From assembly GCA_964355675.1 (NCBI GenBank), contig CAYHEC010000004.1, positions 62,001 through 126,000 on the forward strand: a stretch of DNA of 64,000 bases, given 5' to 3'. The notes under the pieces were generated by a model. That model saw only the letters and a program-made list of their open reading frames with translations, was not told where the DNA came from and ran no database searches. A program made the position numbers and the translations under genes. The stretch is from CAMBDS01 sp964355675. Lineage in GTDB: Bacteria > Electryoneota > AABM5-125-24 > Hatepunaeales > Hatepunaeaceae. How positions within the stretch are numbered: the first letter of the stretch is position 1; each line of letters starts with the position of its first letter. Shown here one piece after another: positions 51,500-59,987 of this stretch.

Positions 51500-51625
51500 G
51501 GTCTGTTCCTTAGCTGAATTGTATCTGTTGTATGGTCACGGCGACTCGAGTTTTCGGTTGCTGGATGAACCGATAAACCAAAAGAGTAGTCAACGAGAAG
51601 ATGAATTTCATTAGTATCATGTGTT

Positions 51626-52969
51626 TCATTTTGTATTTCCGGATGTTAGATCAGCGTCATTCTCGATTACCCGGGCATATTCCGCCTCAGCCATACGGAG
51701 ATCGAAAAGTCCCTGAAGATATCCTAATTTTGCACGGCTTAGCGTCAACCGAATATCTTGCACGTCAAGCTCTGTTCCCAATCCCTGCTCAAATCTGACC
51801 AAGGAAATCGCGAAAGCTCTTTCTGCCAGTTTTAAAGCCTGCCCTTGACCGCTTACCATTTGATAGGCGCGTCGGTATTCGCTCAATGTCGCTGTAATTT
51901 CCACACGAACACCGTTTTGAACGTTTTTCTCGGCAAGATCAATTTTGCGAAGACTAAGTCTTGCTTTCTGAATTTTGGCATCGGTTGCAAAACCATTAAA
52001 AAGCGGTACATTGGCTGTTACGCCCCAGCGCAGAGAAGTCGACCAGTCTGATGGAGACATGTTTGAATAATGATCGTCTTGCACTTGATTTTGATAGCTG
52101 AGATTGAAGTATACATTAGGCCAATAAAGAGACCTCTCTTCGGCTTTCAAACTGATCTCGCCAAGCGATTTCTGAAGTCTTAGTACTTCGAACTCAGGTC
52201 TTCGCGAAAGCGCCCATGCATAAAAATCTTGATCGTCTTCTGGAGGTTCGGCGAGTTGGAGCGAAGTAAGGCTGTCGATAAGCAGAAGCTCGGAATCTGG
52301 CGGGAGTTCGAGTCGGTTGCAAAGGTTCGTTTTGGCCATTTCCACAGCTTGAAGAGCTCGTTGGACTTCTGGTTCCAAAGTATTGGTCTCGGTTTGCGCT
52401 CGCAACAAATCGAACTCCGAGATCATTCCAACTTCGAACATCTGTTTGGCTTTTATGGAATGACTTATCGCTTGAGTTAACGTTTCCCGTGTAACTTTCA
52501 AGACTTCAATTACGAAAGAAAGACGGAAATAGTCTTGAATGATCTGCTTCTTAAGATTGGCTCGGGTGACTTGTATTGAAGTTCGCGATAAATTTCCATA
52601 GATTTCTGCGGCTTCGAGCGCAAGCCCTAATCTGCCTCCAAGCCATAACGGTTGCAATATGGAAAGACCTACAGAGGCGTCGTTCACAGGAGTGAAGCGG
52701 ATTTTTGCTGGACCAAGGGCTGGTATCGAACTTGTGGGCGCAACGACAAAACGTCCGGTTGATGCGGCGAGATTGATCACAGGCAGAGCGCCAGACGTCG
52801 CCTCTTTGATCAGTGCGTCACCAGTTTCGATATCTATCCTCGCCGATTCAAGTCCAGTATCGTGCTGATCAGCCAAAGCAAGAGCACTGCTCACTGATAG
52901 CTTTATCTGCTCGGCGTACAAAGCAGATGGAAGAATGAGTATTGCAAATAGCAATAAATAATTTAACAT
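51626..52969 (-). CDS. TolC-family outer-membrane channel of the RND pump
   Basis: A 447-residue TolC-type protein with a signal peptide (NYLLLFAILILPSALYA) and paired helical hairpins: LSVSSALALADQHDTGLESARIDIE in the first half and ISLVRFEQGLGTELDVQDIRLTLSRAKL in the second. It is the promoter-proximal gene of the efflux operon tolC-mfp-rnd-csp-padR, and its ATG lies about 40 bases from the promoter palindrome. A second, unrelated-looking TolC homologue is at 35806-37224. Confidence 0.92.
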   Translation of the reverse strand: MLNYLLLFAILILPSALYAEQIKLSVSSALALADQHDTGLESARIDIETGDALIKEATSGALPVINLAASTGRFVVAPTSSIPALGPAKIRFTPVNDASVGLSILQPLWLGGRLGLALEAAEIYGNLSRTSIQVTRANLKKQIIQDYFRLSFVIEVLKVTRETLTQAISHSIKAKQMFEVGMISEFDLLRAQTETNTLEPEVQRALQAVEMAKTNLCNRLELPPDSELLLIDSLTSLQLAEPPEDDQDFYAWALSRRPEFEVLRLQKSLGEISLKAEERSLYWPNVYFNLSYQNQVQDDHYSNMSPSDWSTSLRWGVTANVPLFNGFATDAKIQKARLSLRKIDLAEKNVQNGVRVEITATLSEYRRAYQMVSGQGQALKLAERAFAISLVRFEQGLGTELDVQDIRLTLSRAKLGYLQGLFDLRMAEAEYARVIENDADLTSGNTK

Positions 52970-53293
52970 TGGCAGGGAGTTTTGATTTTCAAATTATGAT
53001 GAATTAGAATATACAAATTTGTATATGCAGTTGCAACGAATCACCATCGCTTTCTAATCGTCATACCAATCAGTCCAGTCGTTCTATAAGATTTTTCTTA
53101 CTCTTCTAATCTCTTGAGTCCTATTACTCTACAAAGTTGCGTCAACTTCCTCAAATCGGCAAACTTTTTGCAGGTAAAATTATTTCTTGTGAACTAATTA
53201 CTTTGGCGCGAGATTTGTAGCATGGCCACATGGAAGTTGAATTGATGAAAATTAGCAACCAAGAATCATCAACATACAGGCTCGGAGGTTTGA
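52970..53293. other. divergent intergenic region between efflux and cytochrome operons
   Basis: 324 bases. The first 70 carry the efflux promoter and its palindrome. The rest is AT-rich with short T-runs and no clear consensus promoter for the cytochrome genes; the last 10 bases hold the GGAGG ribosome site (53284-53288) for the TTG start at 53294. No small gene is seen. Confidence 0.55.
53008..53036 (-). promoter_or_regulatory. efflux promoter with internal 18-bp palindromic operator
   Basis: Reading the minus strand, TTGCAA (53031-53036) and TATATT (53008-53013) lie 17 bases apart, and the perfect palindrome ATATACAAATTTGTATAT (53009-53026) fills the spacer and most of the -10 box. The arrangement is that of a repressor site blocking RNA polymerase. 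PadR family operators are AT-rich inverted repeats of this size, so the PadR at 46403-46945 is the likely binder. Confidence 0.65.
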
Positions 53294-53995
53294 TTGAAGA
53301 AAGAAATTAATATTGAAACTATTCCTCGCTTCAATATTGGCTGGCGAATACAACATGCGCTCCTCGCGCTTGGCGTAATCGGACTGGCATTAACAGGTCT
53401 GGCGCTTCGCTATTACGATACTACATTCGGACGGTTTTTGATCGACCTTGAAGGTGGTTTAGGATCTCGTGGTCTGTTGCACCGGAGTTTTGCGATATTT
53501 CTTGGCACCGCGACAGCGTGGCATGTATTCATGATCATCTTTTCACGCGATGGCCATGAAGATTTCCTCGCACTCATGCCGGAACGTGGTGATCGCACCC
53601 GATGGATCAAAGCAATTAAATCAAAACTTTCGGGCGGGACTTATGAAGCCGGGTGGGGTCGGTACACTTTCGGTCAGAAAGTTCAATACTGGATGGTTGC
53701 ATGCGGAGTTCTGGCTATGATTTCTACTGGCTTGATACTTTTATTCGGACACCGTTCGGTAGCATTTCTGCCAAAATGGTTGGTGGATACAGTTCGAGTC
53801 ATTCACGGAGGCCAGGGTGTTGAGCTGATGGTCTTCATTGTTTTATGGCACCTCTATTCCACTCATCTTGCACCCGGCCGATTTCCGATGGATACTTCAT
53901 GGATCACGGGAAAAATTTCATTGGATCAGCTCAAGATTTACCATAAGCGCGAATATCGGCGATTATTTGGCGAGGAGACACAGGATGAGAAATAA
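53294..53995 (+). CDS. b-type cytochrome, quinol-side membrane subunit (cytochrome b561/FdnI-like)
   Basis: A 233-residue protein with four hydrophobic helices (about 22-40, 62-84, 130-151, 168-190). Likely heme-ligating His are 21, 63, 77, 171, 186 and 191. The RIQHALLALGVIGLALTG start and VIHGGQGVELMVFIVLWHLYSTH end resemble hydrogenase/formate dehydrogenase b-type cytochromes, which move electrons between membrane quinone and a periplasmic partner. The same His spacing is found in the second cytochrome b at 55037. The start is TTG 53294, with GGAGG 5 bases upstream. It overlaps the 9-heme gene by 11 bases. Confidence 0.85.
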   Translation: MKKEINIETIPRFNIGWRIQHALLALGVIGLALTGLALRYYDTTFGRFLIDLEGGLGSRGLLHRSFAIFLGTATAWHVFMIIFSRDGHEDFLALMPERGDRTRWIKAIKSKLSGGTYEAGWGRYTFGQKVQYWMVACGVLAMISTGLILLFGHRSVAFLPKWLVDTVRVIHGGQGVELMVFIVLWHLYSTHLAPGRFPMDTSWITGKISLDQLKIYHKREYRRLFGEETQDEK

Positions 53996-55040
53996 CCGTC
54001 TGGCGTTTGCTCTTCTAATTCTGATTAACTCATCGACGGCGCTACACGGTCAGATTAATCACCCGGATGCCAAGTGTCTGATATGTCATGGTAAACCGAA
54101 TTTCTCGGTAACAGAAGTCGATGGTCGCGTTCGGCTTCTTTATGTCGATTCGACGACGATCAATTTGTCCGTCCACGCTCGTTGGAACTGCACCGACTGC
54201 CATGCTGTCGTTACATCGATTCCACATCCTGCTCATATTTCACGGGTCGAGTGTACACGCTGCCATTTTTCGGGGAATAATGTTGGCGCTCCTCAAGGTG
54301 AAATGTATGACCAATACCGCGAGAGCGCCCATGGCTTGGCGACAGCTGAGGGAAAGCAAAATGCTCCCTATTGCCAGAATTGTCACGGTACACATATTAT
54401 CCGCCGACATACTGACCCGCTCTCGCCTATTTCGAGACTCCATGTCGCATCGACCTGCGGGAAATGCCATGTCAAAGAATTTGCCGATTTCGATCTCAGC
54501 ATTCATGGGACTGAGGTAAAAAAAGGCAACCCCGACTCGCCAATTTGCACAAATTGTCACGGCGAGCATGAGATCAGAATGCGGAGCGATCCTGCTTCGC
54601 AAGTAAACGCATCCAATATCCCCAACACCTGTTCCGCTTGTCACAGCTCAGCTCCTTTGATGACTCAGTATGGCGTCCGCACCAAACAGGTTAAAACTTA
54701 TGAGGATAGCTTTCACGGAATTGCAATTAAATTCGGTGAAAAACAAGCGGCAAACTGCGCAAGCTGTCATGGCGTCCATGACATTTTGCCAGCAAGCGAT
54801 CCGAAATCAAACATCAACGTCGCCAATGTCCCCCATACCTGCGGCGTTTGTCACAAGGACGCTAACGCGAACTACGCCCGGGGTCGAATTCATGTCGATG
54901 CCGAAGATCCCGAAGCAGGTATCATCTACTATATTGCTTCGTTTTTTAAATATTTAACCATAACCACCTTGGTTGTCCTTATTATTAATATTATTCTCGA
55001 CTTTCGGAGAAAATTGAGTAGCAAGAGAGAAGAAGAATGA
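53985..55040 (+). CDS. membrane-anchored nine-heme cytochrome c
   Basis: A 351-residue cytochrome with nine CxxCH motifs (CLICH, CTDCH, CTRCH, CQNCH, CGKCH, CTNCH, CSACH, CASCH, CGVCH). A signal peptide (MRNNRLAFALLILINSSTA) exports it, and a C-terminal membrane helix (YLTITTLVVLIINIIL) followed by a basic tail anchors it on the outer face of the inner membrane. Repeated units around HGE/HGV and SDP motifs suggest that the hemes come from duplication. The ATG at 53985 is chosen for its overlap with the cytochrome b end and for the signal peptide. The protein probably takes electrons from that b subunit. The next gene overlaps it by 4 bases. Confidence 0.9.
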   Translation: MRNNRLAFALLILINSSTALHGQINHPDAKCLICHGKPNFSVTEVDGRVRLLYVDSTTINLSVHARWNCTDCHAVVTSIPHPAHISRVECTRCHFSGNNVGAPQGEMYDQYRESAHGLATAEGKQNAPYCQNCHGTHIIRRHTDPLSPISRLHVASTCGKCHVKEFADFDLSIHGTEVKKGNPDSPICTNCHGEHEIRMRSDPASQVNASNIPNTCSACHSSAPLMTQYGVRTKQVKTYEDSFHGIAIKFGEKQAANCASCHGVHDILPASDPKSNINVANVPHTCGVCHKDANANYARGRIHVDAEDPEAGIIYYIASFFKYLTITTLVVLIINIILDFRRKLSSKREEE

Positions 55041-55990
55041 GTGCCGCCGAGAACCGCTCCACCAGCACAAAGAGCGAATTCGAACCTTCCCAAATCGATC
55101 GACTTCGTCGAATGCTTACCCGATCAGGATTGGACCCGAAAGAATACCTGAATAAAGCGCTGGATGCCTCCTTGACGAAGTTAGGTGATTCGGAGATCGA
55201 ACAAATCGTTAAAACTCTAATTGCCAATTCCGAAGAGAGCAAGAGAATTGCTGCTGACAAATCTAAGTTCCAGCCCGGGGAGACCTTTCTCCGCTTTAAT
55301 CTGGCAATCCGATTACAGCACGCCTTGATGGCGTTGAGTATCGTGATTCTGATATTAACAGGTTTACCGATAAAATATCATCAAGTCGGTATTTCTAAAT
55401 GGTTAGTTGATTTGATTGGCGGTATTGAGGTAAGTTCGGTCATTCACCGTGTCGGCGCAACTGGCTTGATTGTGGTAGGTTTTATTCACCTGATCTATAT
55501 CTCCTTCACCAAAGCGGGCAGAAAAGACTTTCTCCTTCTTTTGCCACGTTGGAAGGACTTAATGGACTGGATTCAGATGTTAAAGTACTACTTCCATCGG
55601 ACAGAGACGAAGGCGAAGTACGGGCGATTCAGTTATATAGAAAAATTCGATTATTGGGCAGTTTATTGGGGCATGATCATCATGATATCCAGTGGAAGCT
55701 TACTTTGGTTTCAAGAGGAAGCACTGGAATTTATTCCCAAATATATGATGGACATCGCATCGGAAGCTCATTCCGACGAGGCGCTATTGGCTACACTTGC
55801 TATTGTGATCTGGCATTTCTATAACGTACACTTCACTCCGGCAAAATTCCCTATGAGCAAAGTGTTCATCGACGGCTTATTAACTCGCGAGGAAATGGAA
55901 GAGGAGCACCCCTTGGAACTCGAGGAAATTCTCGCTGAACAGAAAAAATCAGGCTCCCAATCTTCGCCGAAGCATGGTGAAAAATCATGA
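55037..55990 (+). CDS. second b-type cytochrome with cytoplasmic N-terminal extension
   Basis: A 317-residue paralogue of the cytochrome b at 53294. Its His residues 95, 137, 151, 245, 260 and 265 have exactly the same spacing as in the first protein, and the ends (RLQHALMALSIVILILTG, IVIWHFYNVHFTPAKFPMSKV) match closely. Unlike the first, it carries an additional hydrophilic N-terminal stretch of about 74 residues (FEPSQIDRLRRMLTRSG) of unknown role that would face the cytoplasm, and an acidic C-terminal tail. It overlaps the upstream gene as ATGA and the next gene by 4 bases, so it is in the same transcript. Confidence 0.85.
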   Translation: MSAAENRSTSTKSEFEPSQIDRLRRMLTRSGLDPKEYLNKALDASLTKLGDSEIEQIVKTLIANSEESKRIAADKSKFQPGETFLRFNLAIRLQHALMALSIVILILTGLPIKYHQVGISKWLVDLIGGIEVSSVIHRVGATGLIVVGFIHLIYISFTKAGRKDFLLLLPRWKDLMDWIQMLKYYFHRTETKAKYGRFSYIEKFDYWAVYWGMIIMISSGSLLWFQEEALEFIPKYMMDIASEAHSDEALLATLAIVIWHFYNVHFTPAKFPMSKVFIDGLLTREEMEEEHPLELEEILAEQKKSGSQSSPKHGEKS

Positions 55991-57528
55991 GCACTGGAAT
56001 CGAGAAAAAGAAGCTAAGTGTATTTTTCGTAGCTCTCTGGCACTTGATTGTCGAATTTCGTCGTCCGATAATCCTTATGATTTCGTCGATACTCATTTTA
56101 TTCGTGGCGATTAACGGTGGATATTTTGTAGCATCGGCAAATCCTAAGTCATGTCTTATCTGCCACTACATGCAACCGCACTACGATTCCTGGAAAAACT
56201 CAGCCCACAACGGCGTTGCCTGCATCGAATGTCACCCTGGCCGAAGAACCCTGATCGACAGCTATATGCTGAAGTATGTAACTGGAACCTACCACACAAG
56301 GCTCCAACCTGACGTCAAACCAGACGCTTGTCTGAATTGCCATCAGGAAACCGCCTTAAAAGGTACGATCAATTATAAACGTGGCATCAAATTCAATCAC
56401 GAGCACCACTTGGGACAAATGAGGCGAGGCAAAAAACTTCGTTGCACCTCCTGCCACGCTACCGGTAAATCGAACGATCACTTTACGGTAGATAATGAGG
56501 CCTGCTACCTCTGCCATTTCAAGGATGCTGACAAAGGCCGTGCTTTCACGTCTTGCATCGTCTGTCACGGTGTTCCACAGGGAATGGTTGAGCATCAGGG
56601 TTTTTCATTCGATCATTCGACCTATACGAACGCAGGTGTAGAGTGCGCGTCTTGCCATACCTCAGTAGCAAGCGGTAATGGCGAGGTTCCTAAGGATAAA
56701 TGCTATGAATGTCATGAAGAGCGATCTGAGCTCTTGAACGATCTTAATGCTGTTCATAGAGTACATATCACCGAGCACGGCATCGACTGTTTCAAGTGTC
56801 ATGAGCAGATCGACCACGGCAAAGTCCACATGGCATCTGCTTTTGAACTTGACTGCAACAAATGTCACGAACCTGAACATTCCAATACTATTCAAATGTA
56901 TATAGGGTCTGGTGGTCAAGGCATTGAAAGTTCGCCATCGACCATGTTTCTTGCGCGAGTTTCCTGCGAGGCGTGTCATTCTGGCGCAGTTCCTGCGAAA
57001 ACAACATGGCAGGAAAAAAGGACAGCTTGCCTCCGGTGTCATGGAGCTGGATTCGATGTAATGCTCGACAATTGGAAGGAAAGCACAGATCAGTTAACTG
57101 CGCAAATCAAACAAATATCCGACCAAGCGATCAATCTTGGGAAAAAACTTCCTGAAGATAGGGTGAATGAAATTGTGGCGTTAATGAATCTTAAGGATAA
57201 CTCGCGGCTACTCCTCGAAGGAAGAGCGATCCATAACCCACTCTACGCAATATCTGTTGCGCGGCAAATCGTTTCAGAAGCAAATCAAATCAATTTATTC
57301 TTCGGAAACGCCAAAGTTACTCCTCCTGATTTGATTTCCCAACCTGATGCAACCTGTAAAATGTGTCACAACAGTATGCCCTTCAAGGAAGGAATTCCTT
57401 ATGAGGGCAAGTTGTTCTCGCACACACTCCACATCAAAGACCTTGAACTTGGTTGTACAAACTGTCATAAGGGGGAGAAGCACCCTCCTAAAACTATCGA
57501 TAAAACAGCCTGCAAGGATTGTCATTGA
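55987..57528 (+). CDS. NapC/NirT-type 15-heme cytochrome c
   Basis: A 513-residue cytochrome with one N-terminal membrane helix (about 27-47) and 15 CxxCH motifs. The start is NapC/NirT-like: SCLICHYMQPHYDSWKNSAH followed by CIECH, the usual quinol-dehydrogenase domain of tetraheme cytochromes. The rest is a chain of hemes, a helical stretch without hemes at about 360-440, and a last group that ends exactly with CKDCH as the final five residues. The module GSGGQGIESSPSTMF...CLRCHGAGF...IHNPLY matches two modules in the 18-heme protein. It probably takes electrons from the b subunit encoded just upstream and passes them outward. Confidence 0.9.
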   Translation: MSTGIEKKKLSVFFVALWHLIVEFRRPIILMISSILILFVAINGGYFVASANPKSCLICHYMQPHYDSWKNSAHNGVACIECHPGRRTLIDSYMLKYVTGTYHTRLQPDVKPDACLNCHQETALKGTINYKRGIKFNHEHHLGQMRRGKKLRCTSCHATGKSNDHFTVDNEACYLCHFKDADKGRAFTSCIVCHGVPQGMVEHQGFSFDHSTYTNAGVECASCHTSVASGNGEVPKDKCYECHEERSELLNDLNAVHRVHITEHGIDCFKCHEQIDHGKVHMASAFELDCNKCHEPEHSNTIQMYIGSGGQGIESSPSTMFLARVSCEACHSGAVPAKTTWQEKRTACLRCHGAGFDVMLDNWKESTDQLTAQIKQISDQAINLGKKLPEDRVNEIVALMNLKDNSRLLLEGRAIHNPLYAISVARQIVSEANQINLFFGNAKVTPPDLISQPDATCKMCHNSMPFKEGIPYEGKLFSHTLHIKDLELGCTNCHKGEKHPPKTIDKTACKDCH

Positions 57529-57611
57529 GAAGAGTTTTGTCAATATCACTTATTATCGAGAGCGAGTTGAATCGCGCAATCCAAGATTATGAAACAATCG
57601 GACTTAAATAA

Positions 57612-59711
57612 ATGCCAATATTAAAGGATTCCTGGGGGTTAGTAATATCATTATTTCGATTACCCCTGAAACTAATATCCCGAGTTGTCAAGAAGATAGA
57701 AACCGTCGGCTGGAGACGGACTATCCTTGCCATACTGATTCTGTTGGTTCTCGTGATTATTGGCGGAACTGCATTTATTGAGGTGACAAGTCAGCCGCAA
57801 TTCTGTGTTAGTTGCCACTATATGAAGCCATACTTTACTTCATGGGAAACGTCCAGTCATAAAGGCGTCATGTGCACAAAGTGTCACTTCCCCCCCGGTA
57901 TTCAGCACACAATCGAAGGTAAATTTACCGCTCTTTCGATGCTCGTTAATTACACCACTGGAATCTATAAACGTTCTAAGCCGTGGGCGGAAATTTCGGA
58001 TGCAAGCTGTCTAAGGAGCGGTTGCCATGAAACCCGGTTGCTTGAAGGACGAGTCGAATACCTTCAGGGGATAATCTTTGATCATAAACCGCACCTTACC
58101 GAGTTACGATTAGGCAAGACGCTTCGATGTACAAGCTGTCACAGCCAAATTGTACAAGGTGAGCATATTTCGGTTACTGCATCGACTTGTTTTATCTGTC
58201 ACTTCAAAGGCGATGACAGTCACAAAATGTCGAAATGCACAACGTGCCATGATGCTCCCGTACGGAGCGTCTCCAATCCCAATGTTCCATTTGATCATAA
58301 ACAGATGATCGAACGAGGCGTCAGTTGCAATCGCTGTCACGGCGCCATGCAGGTGGGATCAGGAGATGTTCAAAAAGAAAGATGTAACTCTTGCCACGCT
58401 GAACTTGGAAAAATCGAACGATTTAGCGATACAAAGTTCATCCATAACGAACATATCACTCAGCGTAAGGTAGATTGTCAGGCATGTCATCAGGAGATCT
58501 TGCATAAGTCGGTCTCGCGGACGGAAATGGTGAAGCCGTCTTGTGAGGACTGCCATCAGAATTTCCACCAAGTTCAATCCGACTTATTCACCGGCACAGG
58601 CGGTAAAGGCGTTACTGATCATCCGAGTACCATGTTCGAAAGCGGATTAAACTGCCGCGGTTGCCACACTCTCAAAGAATCTACCGGGGATGTTGAACTG
58701 GGCGGTACAACCTTAAAAGCATCGGGAGTTGTTTGCACTCCGTGCCATGATCCTGGTTACGACAAAATTCTTGAAGGATGGAAGCGACGTAATGGTGAAC
58801 GTCTTGTTCAGATCAAGGGGATCCTTCACCGAGTCGAGACTGTTGTCAAGGGACTCTCAGGGTCCCGCAAGCAGGACGCGGATTCGCTTATTAGTTCAGC
58901 ACGACATAATATCGTCATGGTTGACCTCGGACATGGCATTCACAATATTCCCTTCGCAGAGTCGTTGCTTGGAACAGCGTTCCAACAACTTTCGGCTGCG
59001 GCTAATTTAGTCGGCAATGTAACCCTGCCAGCATTTGAAACCGGACTGCCTAAGCAAGGCGCCGAATGCATGAACTGTCATTATGGCGTTGAAACAATGA
59101 TCGTTCAACGGCAGGGCAGAGACTTCCCGCACGCTAATCATGTCATTGGCCAGAAGCTTGCTTGCACCAAATGTCACTCAAACGAAATCAAACACGGTCA
59201 GCTGAGTTTAAGCAAAGCTGGTTGCAATGAGTGCCACCATCATACTGAGGAAGGCAAAACGCCCTCCTGTGTTGGTTGCCATGAGCTCCAAGCATCGATC
59301 TTCTCAGGAGACGCCAGCTGGGGCAGTGAAGCTTTCCCTGATCCGATGTTCGAAGGTGGGCTGTCGTGCCAGGACTGCCACACAGTGGAAAACGGCGTGG
59401 TGCTTAGACCGACTGGGGAAACGTGCGTTGGCTGTCACGAACCCGGGTATGAAAAACTCCTTCAAGATTGGAAAAATAGATTCACAGAAGACCTTACTAC
59501 CGTCGATTCACTCCTTCATCTTTGTAGAAACATCGATTTGCCCGGAGTAGTAGAAGTTCGCCAAAGAATGGAACGAATTCGACACGATCAGTCCGGCGGC
59601 GTCCATAATCATGCGATGCTTGATGACTTCCTAACCAAGGATGCAAACTGGTTGAAAGACTTTATCAAAGAACATGGTCTTGATCTGGCGAAACCGGCTA
59701 GTGTTGATTAG
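57612..59711 (+). CDS. NapC/NirT-type 18-heme cytochrome c
   Basis: A 699-residue cytochrome with an N-terminal membrane helix (about 37-57). It has 17 CxxCH motifs and one CX4CH (CLRSGCH, codons 58008-58028), so 18 hemes are predicted. The N-terminal FCVSCHYMKPYFTSWETSSH is again NapC/NirT-like. Two long modules (about 58590-59020 and 59300-59690) each contain PxxMFExGLxCxxCH, CHxPGYxxxLxxWK and a later HN motif; the same module occurs once in the 15-heme protein. It starts 83 bases after that gene with a weak ribosome site, and is the last gene of the cytochrome block. Its location and size suggest a wire-like role across the periplasm. Confidence 0.9.
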   Translation: MPILKDSWGLVISLFRLPLKLISRVVKKIETVGWRRTILAILILLVLVIIGGTAFIEVTSQPQFCVSCHYMKPYFTSWETSSHKGVMCTKCHFPPGIQHTIEGKFTALSMLVNYTTGIYKRSKPWAEISDASCLRSGCHETRLLEGRVEYLQGIIFDHKPHLTELRLGKTLRCTSCHSQIVQGEHISVTASTCFICHFKGDDSHKMSKCTTCHDAPVRSVSNPNVPFDHKQMIERGVSCNRCHGAMQVGSGDVQKERCNSCHAELGKIERFSDTKFIHNEHITQRKVDCQACHQEILHKSVSRTEMVKPSCEDCHQNFHQVQSDLFTGTGGKGVTDHPSTMFESGLNCRGCHTLKESTGDVELGGTTLKASGVVCTPCHDPGYDKILEGWKRRNGERLVQIKGILHRVETVVKGLSGSRKQDADSLISSARHNIVMVDLGHGIHNIPFAESLLGTAFQQLSAAANLVGNVTLPAFETGLPKQGAECMNCHYGVETMIVQRQGRDFPHANHVIGQKLACTKCHSNEIKHGQLSLSKAGCNECHHHTEEGKTPSCVGCHELQASIFSGDASWGSEAFPDPMFEGGLSCQDCHTVENGVVLRPTGETCVGCHEPGYEKLLQDWKNRFTEDLTTVDSLLHLCRNIDLPGVVEVRQRMERIRHDQSGGVHNHAMLDDFLTKDANWLKDFIKEHGLDLAKPASVD

Positions 59712-59757
59712 AAGTTGGCATTTAGCGATTGGGGTCGCATCGAAAAGTGCCACGATG

Positions 59758-59888
59758 TAGTATTGCTTGAAAATTCTTTCGCAGCCGCGTAGGATAGGCG
59801 TCTCGCCTGTCGGTTAAATTGAAGTCAACCGGGACGGTTAACCTACGCGATTAGTTTATTTTATACTAAAAACTTTCAAGCAATGCTA
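59758..59888. repeat. 131-bp MITE-like element with nested inverted repeats
   Basis: Terminal arms 59758-59775 (TAGTATTGCTTGAAAATT) and 59871-59888 are inverted copies at 16 of 18 positions. Inside are CGCGTAGG (59786-59793) and CCTACGCG (59842-59849), plus the AGGCGTCTCGCCT palindrome and GGTTAA/TTAACC segments. No ORF is present. The symmetry from the outside inward fits a small non-autonomous element or a decayed dispersed repeat. Confidence 0.55.
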
Positions 59889-59910
59889 TAAGTCGATTTG
59901 CCCAAAAAGT

Positions 59911-59940
59911 AAGAAGTCAACCCTCAGCGGTTGACTTCTT
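59911..59940. terminator. bidirectional hairpin, AAGAAGTCAACC stem
   Basis: Arms 59911-59922 and 59929-59940 pair perfectly around CTCAGC, with a T-rich tail on the plus strand and A-rich sequence on the other side. It lies between the convergent ends of the 18-heme cytochrome gene and amrS, and has the GTCAACC core of the family seen at 5777, 18245 and 46312. Confidence 0.85.
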
Positions 59941-59987
59941 TCTTATCAGTACAGTTTTCTGCACTCTCAAATTCAGTTAAACACTTA

